This document shows positions 47,110 to 51,502 of a stretch of DNA of 51,502 nt, piece by piece; positions within the stretch are counted from its first letter, which is position 1, and each line of letters starts with the position of its first letter. The position numbers and the translations under genes are program-made. The notes beneath the pieces are model-generated. The model made no database searches. It saw only the letters and a list, made by a program, of their open reading frames with translations, and was not told the DNA's origin. The stretch covers positions 1 through 51,502 of the forward strand of contig QIAU01000162.1 of assembly GCA_003225055.1 (NCBI GenBank). The letters run 5' to 3'. This DNA comes from Acidobacteriota bacterium. Lineage in GTDB: Bacteria > Acidobacteriota > Terriglobia > Terriglobales > Acidobacteriaceae.

Positions 47110-48746
47110 TGGCAATCGTGGCGGGAGTCGATTTTGGCACACTCAGCGTACGCGTGTCCCTGGTTGACAGCGAACGGGGGCTGCTGGAGTCGGCGGTGGC
47201 TGAATATCCTCTGCACCGCAAGCGCGAGGACCCGGAATATGCCACGCAATCGCATGAAGATCAGCTGCGGGGACTGGTAGCAGCGACCGGGGAGGTTCTC
47301 AGGAAGGCTCGGATTCGCGGAGAACAGGTGGAGGCGATCGCTCTTGATACCACCGGCTCCAGCGTAATCCCAGTCGGAGAGAAACTGACGCCACTCGGCG
47401 AGTACTACTTGTGGTGCGACCACCGTGCCAAGGGCGAAGCCGCCGAGATTACCGAGGCTGCTCACCGCGAAGGTCTGGAGGCGATCCGGTGGTGCGGCGG
47501 CGTGTACTCCTCGGAGTGGGGCTTCTCGAAACTCCTGCACTGGTTGCGTCACAACCCGGACAAGCGCTCCCAGTTTGTTTCGGCTTTCGAGCACTGCGAC
47601 ATGATTGCGGCCACCCTCGCTGGCATCAGCGATGCAAAAAAGGTTAAGCGCAGCGTTTGCGCCATGGGCCACAAGTGGCTCTGGAATCGGAAACTGGGCG
47701 GGCTGCCTCCGGAAGAATTCCTGGTCAAAGTAGACCCCCTCTTGGCGGGGATAGGGGAGAAGCTTGCCGGGGAATATGCCACGTCCGATCAAATCGCCGG
47801 ACGGCTCTCGCCGCATTGGGCCGAGAAGTTGGGGCTTAAAGCCGGCATTCCTATCCCGGTAGGCGCTTTCGATGCGCACTGGGATGCCATCGGCGCCGGT
47901 TGCCGCACCGATGATGTGGTGAATGTGGTCGGCACCTCCACCTGCATTATCGGGATTACTCCTTCTGTGAACCTGGTGCCCGGAGTCTGCGGTGTGGTCG
48001 AGGGAAGCGTGCATCCGCTGCGCACCGGAATCGAAGCGGGTCTGTCGGCGGTCGGTGATATCTTTAGCGCGATTTCGACGCGCGCGGCGACCGATGTGCA
48101 GACCTTGAGCCAGGGACTTGAGAAGTACCGCGCCGGGCAGACAGGCCTGCTCCGGCTCACCTGGGACAACGGCGACCGCACGGTCCTGGTCAATCCCAAT
48201 CTGCGCGGCATCACGCTGGGCTGGAATTTGCAGAGCACCGCGCAAGATGAATTGTTTGCCGCGATTGAAGGCACAGCGCTCCATACGCGGGTTATTCTCG
48301 ACCGCATGGAGAAACACGGTGTCGACATCCGGCGAATTATCAATGCCGGCGGCATTCCCCCGAAGAATGAGGTTCTCAATCAGGTCTACGCGAATGTGCT
48401 CGGGCGACCGGTGCTGGTTCCCAGTAAGAGCGTGACCAGCCTCGGATCGGCAATTTTTGCCTTTCTGGCAGCGGGAACTTTCAAAACGATTGAGGAGGCG
48501 CAAGACAAAATCTGCCCGCCGCACAAGGTCTATCGGCCCAACCCGTCGGAACAGTCCATTTACGATGAGCTCTATACGCTCTACAGCAAGCTGTATTTTG
48601 CCTTCGGACCACCTGACGCAAAGGAGTTTGGCGATGTGCTGCCAAAACTGATTCAGCTTGCGGGATTCGGAGAACAGAAGAGGCGGGAAAAGTCTGAGGG
48701 AGCAAATCGCGGGAACAAGGTCGCGCTGCGTTCTGCCGGCGATTGA
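47109..48746 (+). CDS. araB: ribulokinase (FGGY family)
   Basis: 545 residues. The start ATG 47109 overlaps the isomerase stop (TGATG). VAGVDFGTLSVRVSLVDSER is the first ATPase motif of FGGY kinases in its ribulokinase form; ALDTTGSSVIPVGEKLTPLG, WCDHRAKGEAAEI, GGVYSSEWGFSKLLHWL, VGAFDAHWDAIGAG and VVGTSTCIIG follow, then IINAGGIPPKNEVLNQVYAN and VTSLGSAIFAFLAAG in the second domain. It phosphorylates L-ribulose at O5 with ATP. With AraD and the isomerase it completes L-arabinose entry into the pentose phosphate pathway. Confidence 0.95.
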   Translation: MAIVAGVDFGTLSVRVSLVDSERGLLESAVAEYPLHRKREDPEYATQSHEDQLRGLVAATGEVLRKARIRGEQVEAIALDTTGSSVIPVGEKLTPLGEYYLWCDHRAKGEAAEITEAAHREGLEAIRWCGGVYSSEWGFSKLLHWLRHNPDKRSQFVSAFEHCDMIAATLAGISDAKKVKRSVCAMGHKWLWNRKLGGLPPEEFLVKVDPLLAGIGEKLAGEYATSDQIAGRLSPHWAEKLGLKAGIPIPVGAFDAHWDAIGAGCRTDDVVNVVGTSTCIIGITPSVNLVPGVCGVVEGSVHPLRTGIEAGLSAVGDIFSAISTRAATDVQTLSQGLEKYRAGQTGLLRLTWDNGDRTVLVNPNLRGITLGWNLQSTAQDELFAAIEGTALHTRVILDRMEKHGVDIRRIINAGGIPPKNEVLNQVYANVLGRPVLVPSKSVTSLGSAIFAFLAAGTFKTIEEAQDKICPPHKVYRPNPSEQSIYDELYTLYSKLYFAFGPPDAKEFGDVLPKLIQLAGFGEQKRREKSEGANRGNKVALRSAGD

Positions 48747-48773
48747 GATTGCTACACCTAAAACGGGGAATTC

Positions 48774-49901
48774 ATGAAAATCTTAATGACCGTTACGGTG
48801 AGCGTAATGGGGCTCATCCTATGTGCCATTACGGCGGAGGCCAAGACCAACGTGACCTCACAACCATTTGGAAAATTGCCGGACGGAACTCCTATCGAGA
48901 TTTATACCTTAAACGATGGGCGGGTTGAGGCCCGGATCATGACCTACGGCGGGACGGTGGTTTCCCTCAGGGTTCCGGACCGGAAAGGTCAGGCCGCCGA
49001 TGTTGTGCTGGGATTCGACAATCTCGATGGCTATGTGGCAAACAATAATAATAAAGGTACCGCGTTTTTTGGCGCGCTGATCGGCCGCTACGCGAATCGA
49101 ATCGCTCACGCCACCTTTACCCTGGATGGAAAGAAGTACGAGGTCCCCAAGAACGACGGGGACCATTCTCTCCACGGCGGGACGCATGGCTTTAACAATG
49201 TCGTCTGGAAAGCGAAGACGATCGCGAACGGAATTGAGCTGACTTATCTGAGCAAGGACGGGGAAGCCGGGTACCCGGGCAATCTGACGACAGTGGTTCG
49301 TTACACGCTGGTTAAGGGAAACTTGCGCATTGACTACTCCGCGACTACTGATAAGGATACTGTCCTCAACCTTACGAATCATTCCTATTTCAACCTGGCG
49401 GGACAAGGGAACGGCGATATTCTCGGGCATCAGCTGACGCTCGATGCCTCTCGGTTTACTCCGGTCGATGCGACCCTGATTCCGACGGGCGAACTCAAGT
49501 CAGTTGAGTTGACACCGTTTGACTTCCGCAAGCCTACAGCTATCGGGAGCCGCATCAACGCCGACGATGAGCAACTCCATCGCGGTCGTGGTTACGACCA
49601 TAACTGGGTGCTGGACGCGAAGGGTGGGACTCTGGCAGAAGCCGCGCAAGTGTACGAACCGAACTCTGGGCGCGTGCTGCGCGTTCTTACCGACCAACCT
49701 GGAATCCAGTTTTACAGCGGCAACTTTCTCGACGGAACGATCAAGGGAAAAGGCGGCGTGGCCTATCAGCATCGCAGTGGGCTATGCCTCGAAACGCAGC
49801 ACTTTCCCGATTCTCCGAATCACCCGGCTTTTCCATCGACTGAGCTGAAGCCGGGCCAAAAGTTCCACAGCGTTACCGTCTACAGCTTCTCTGCCAAATA
49901 G
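48774..49901 (+). CDS. galM: exported aldose 1-epimerase (mutarotase)
   Basis: 375 residues, with a Sec signal (MKILMTVTVSVMGLILCAIT, cleavage near AEA). GalM fold: IMTYGGTVVSLRVPDRKGQA, FFGALIGRYANRIAHATFTL with the conserved N-R, HSLHGGTHGFNNVVW with the catalytic His, LNLTNHSYFNLAGQGNGDIL with the second His, and VYSFSAK at the end after the catalytic Glu in CLETQHFPDSPNHPAFPS. It interconverts alpha and beta anomers of aldoses. Its export suggests that it prepares arabinose released outside the inner membrane for the symporter. Last gene of the operon, 27 bases after araB. Confidence 0.93.
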   Translation: MKILMTVTVSVMGLILCAITAEAKTNVTSQPFGKLPDGTPIEIYTLNDGRVEARIMTYGGTVVSLRVPDRKGQAADVVLGFDNLDGYVANNNNKGTAFFGALIGRYANRIAHATFTLDGKKYEVPKNDGDHSLHGGTHGFNNVVWKAKTIANGIELTYLSKDGEAGYPGNLTTVVRYTLVKGNLRIDYSATTDKDTVLNLTNHSYFNLAGQGNGDILGHQLTLDASRFTPVDATLIPTGELKSVELTPFDFRKPTAIGSRINADDEQLHRGRGYDHNWVLDAKGGTLAEAAQVYEPNSGRVLRVLTDQPGIQFYSGNFLDGTIKGKGGVAYQHRSGLCLETQHFPDSPNHPAFPSTELKPGQKFHSVTVYSFSAK

Positions 49902-50206
49902 GCCCAGTCGAGCGACTCGGCGAATGGGGCTCGAATCGTGGGCTACGGCGGGCTGCGAAGGCGTCGCCCGGCGCCTGGCTGGATTCAGAAAACGAGTTCC
50001 CCACTCTCTGTCGCCTGTTCTGCGCCGGAGGGGTTCTTTGCAGGAGCAAGACCTGTATGACTCGGTCGAGCCATGGAGAGCGCTCCGAAGTGTTGGCAGC
50101 ATCGGCTTCCAAGTATCAGATACCCAATTAAATAGCGTGTTGTGTGCCGATGAAGGACGCGAGTAAGCACCCCGCGGGGCGCTAGTATAAAAGTACTAAA
50201 TTTTCC

Positions 50207-50261
50207 TTGACAATCAATGGAGGCGGGAATATTCTGCGGCGCCGATGCGGTAATCGTTTAC
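50207..50261 (+). promoter_or_regulatory. TonB-receptor promoter with LacI-type operator
   Basis: TTGACA (50207-50212), a 17-base spacer and TATTCT (50230-50235), then GTAATCGTTTAC (50250-50261), the exact reverse complement of the operator at 42965-42976. The layout (perfect -35, 17-base spacer, operator 11-15 bases after the -10) is the same as at the araD promoter. The rest of the 49902-50304 gap holds no gene I recognise. Confidence 0.75.
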
Positions 50262-50304
50262 TCAACAACAAGTGCCCAAGGAAACGGCGCTGGTGGGGGA
50301 AACC

Positions 50305-51502
50305 ATGAGAACACCCAACCGGGTTGCGTGGCTTGTTGGATTCGTCGCTTGGATTTGCCTGGCGAGTTCCGTTCAGGCACAGCGTGCTGACCGCGGCCTT
50401 GTCACCGGAATCGTGACTGATCCGACCGGTTCGGCGGTCGCGGGGGCAACGGTTAAAGTGCGCAATGACAGTACTGGCGTCGAAACTGTTCTCACGACCA
50501 ACGAGGCCGGCGCGTATACGACGCCGCCGCTGATTCTCGGCACTTATTCAATCACAGTCGATCATGCCGGCTTCAAGGCGGCGCTTCGCAGCGGCGTTCA
50601 GGTAATGGGCGCCGAAACCATACGCCAGGACGTCACGCTGGCAGTCGGCGCAGTCAGCGAGACGGTCGAAGTGAAGGGCGAAGCTGAGACTCTCAATACC
50701 ACGACTGCCGACGTAAGCCACACCGTGGACGAGAACTATTACAAAGCTCTGCCAGTTATCATGGGGGCTGATGTGCGCTTAGCCGAATCGGTTCTCCAGA
50801 TGCAACCCGGCTATCTGCCCATGAAACCCAACGGTGATCCGATGTTCCGTGGCAGCCAGTTCAACTCCCGCATCAATGGCGGGCAGACTCGGGCCACGGA
50901 GAACTTCTTCGATGGCGCTGCGTTCGGCTATGCCAGTGGACACCAGCAGAGCCAGGAAAGCGCACCTTCGGTCGAGGCGGTTCAGGAAGTGAAGGTCATT
51001 ACTACGAGCTATTTGGCGCAGTATGGCCACACCAGCGGCGGCTTCATTGAGTACACCTCCAAGTCGGGCACCAACACCCTGCACGGAAGCGCCTATGAGT
51101 ACTTTGGAAATGATGCCCTCAATGCCGCCGGCTTCTTCGGCAAGGCGGGCAAGACGCCATATCGCAACAATGACTTCGGGTTCACCGTCGGCGGTCCGGT
51201 CGTCATTCCGAAAGTCTATGACGGACACAACAAGACGCACTTCTTTGTGAACATCGACTGGACGCGTTTCCGCTCTGGCGTCCTGCCCGGTTTTGGCAAC
51301 ACGACTCCGACGGACGCGTTCAAAGCTGGGAACTTCAGTTCTCTGCTGACTGGCAACCAAGCCAAAATGACACTCTGCGATGGCAGGGTAGTCAATGCCG
51401 TCGATGCCCTCGGGAACCCCATCATGGAGGGTGCAATTTACAATCCGCTCGTCACGGCGACGGTGCCGACCACCGACTGCAAGGGGAATCCCGTCAATGT
51501 TC
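50305..51502 (+). CDS. TonB-dependent receptor with carboxypeptidase-regulatory-like domain, cut by window end
   Basis: About 399 residues are visible, no stop before the edge. Signal peptide (MRTPNRVAWLVGFVAWICLA, then SSVQAQ). CarboxypepD_reg domain at about 33-120 (GLVTGIVTDPTGSAVAGATV, GAYTTPPLILGTYSITVDHA), then the plug: MFRGSQFNSRINGGQTRATE, NFFDGAAFGYASGHQQSQES, VEAVQEVKVITTSYLAQYGH, SGGFIEYTSKSGTNTLHGSA. GGGGGA lies just before the ATG. It is an outer-membrane importer; the operator shared with the araD operon suggests arabinan or arabino-oligosaccharides as ligand. It belongs to the same broad class as the receptor at 10.4 kb but is clearly different. Confidence 0.93.
   Translation, partial: MRTPNRVAWLVGFVAWICLASSVQAQRADRGLVTGIVTDPTGSAVAGATVKVRNDSTGVETVLTTNEAGAYTTPPLILGTYSITVDHAGFKAALRSGVQVMGAETIRQDVTLAVGAVSETVEVKGEAETLNTTTADVSHTVDENYYKALPVIMGADVRLAESVLQMQPGYLPMKPNGDPMFRGSQFNSRINGGQTRATENFFDGAAFGYASGHQQSQESAPSVEAVQEVKVITTSYLAQYGHTSGGFIEYTSKSGTNTLHGSAYEYFGNDALNAAGFFGKAGKTPYRNNDFGFTVGGPVVIPKVYDGHNKTHFFVNIDWTRFRSGVLPGFGNTTPTDAFKAGNFSSLLTGNQAKMTLCDGRVVNAVDALGNPIMEGAIYNPLVTATVPTTDCKGNPVNV

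Noticed and set aside
46974-48524. 516-codon minus-strand open frame
   Set aside because: Lies fully antisense to araB and the isomerase end, both unmistakable; no recognisable motifs.

Overview
The window looks like a chromosome segment of a soil-type acidobacterium (Acidobacteriota). This rests on the gene families, not on any marker gene. They include TonB-dependent receptors with an N-terminal carboxypeptidase-regulatory-like domain, ASPIC/UnbV FG-GAP proteins, a DUF5107-TPR protein, an acidobacterial-style XRE regulator, many exported enzymes, and short basic proteins beside RRM and cold-shock genes. No rRNA, tRNA or CRISPR array was seen.

Layout. 1-0.7 kb: decayed sodium/solute symporter. 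0.9-7.1 kb: RNA-chaperone and cold-shock neighbourhood with a DEAD-box helicase, an intact and a frameshifted RRM protein, CspA, a degenerate receiver-domain protein and several very small genes. 7.2-10.3 kb: gene graveyard with a GroEL piece, an IS110 piece, an ASPIC/UnbV gene split by an intact IS630-type element, and a frameshifted TPR gene; the last two were once downstream of the TonB-dependent receptor at 10.35-13.8 kb. 14.4-20.3 kb (minus): tight five-gene operon of DUF362 protein, PQQ-type propeller, ApbE, unknown exported protein and lactonase. 20.5-23.1 kb (plus): exported amidohydrolase and Tat-exported SelA-like PLP enzyme. 33-23.1 kb (minus): quinoprotein dehydrogenase, RidA, second Tat-exported SelA-like enzyme, MFS sugar-acid-type transporter, ASPIC/UnbV protein, DUF5107-TPR protein. 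36.4-33.7 kb (minus): internally deleted amidohydrolase and a GH36-like lipoprotein. 36.7-38.8 kb (plus): exported RidA, dihaem cytochrome c, CBM9-like protein. 38.9-40.8 kb: two divergent membrane-targeted RraA-family aldolases. 41.4-51.5 kb: IS110 remnant, GH43 arabinanase pseudogene, an arabinose operon (AraD, symporter, small membrane protein, fucose-isomerase-like isomerase, AraB, aldose epimerase) and the start of another TonB-dependent receptor.

Two proposals stand out. First, between 14 and 41 kb enzyme families that normally work in the cytosol (SelA-like PLP lyases, RidA, RraA aldolases, lactonase, deacetylase-type amidohydrolase) carry Sec, Tat or anchor-like N-termini and sit beside a quinoprotein dehydrogenase, a cytochrome c and a sugar-acid-type MFS importer. 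I infer an extracytoplasmic, non-phosphorylating route for sugar acids or amino-sugar acids. Second, the araD operon and the TonB receptor at 50.3 kb share an identical 12-bp LacI-type operator placed just downstream of a TTGACA promoter, with a weaker copy before the GH43 remnant, defining an arabinan/arabinose regulon whose repressor is not in the window.

At least nine genes are broken. Some breaks are certainly biological (IS insertion, internal deletions, a 12-bp duplication); others are single-base or compensated frameshifts that could also be assembly errors.
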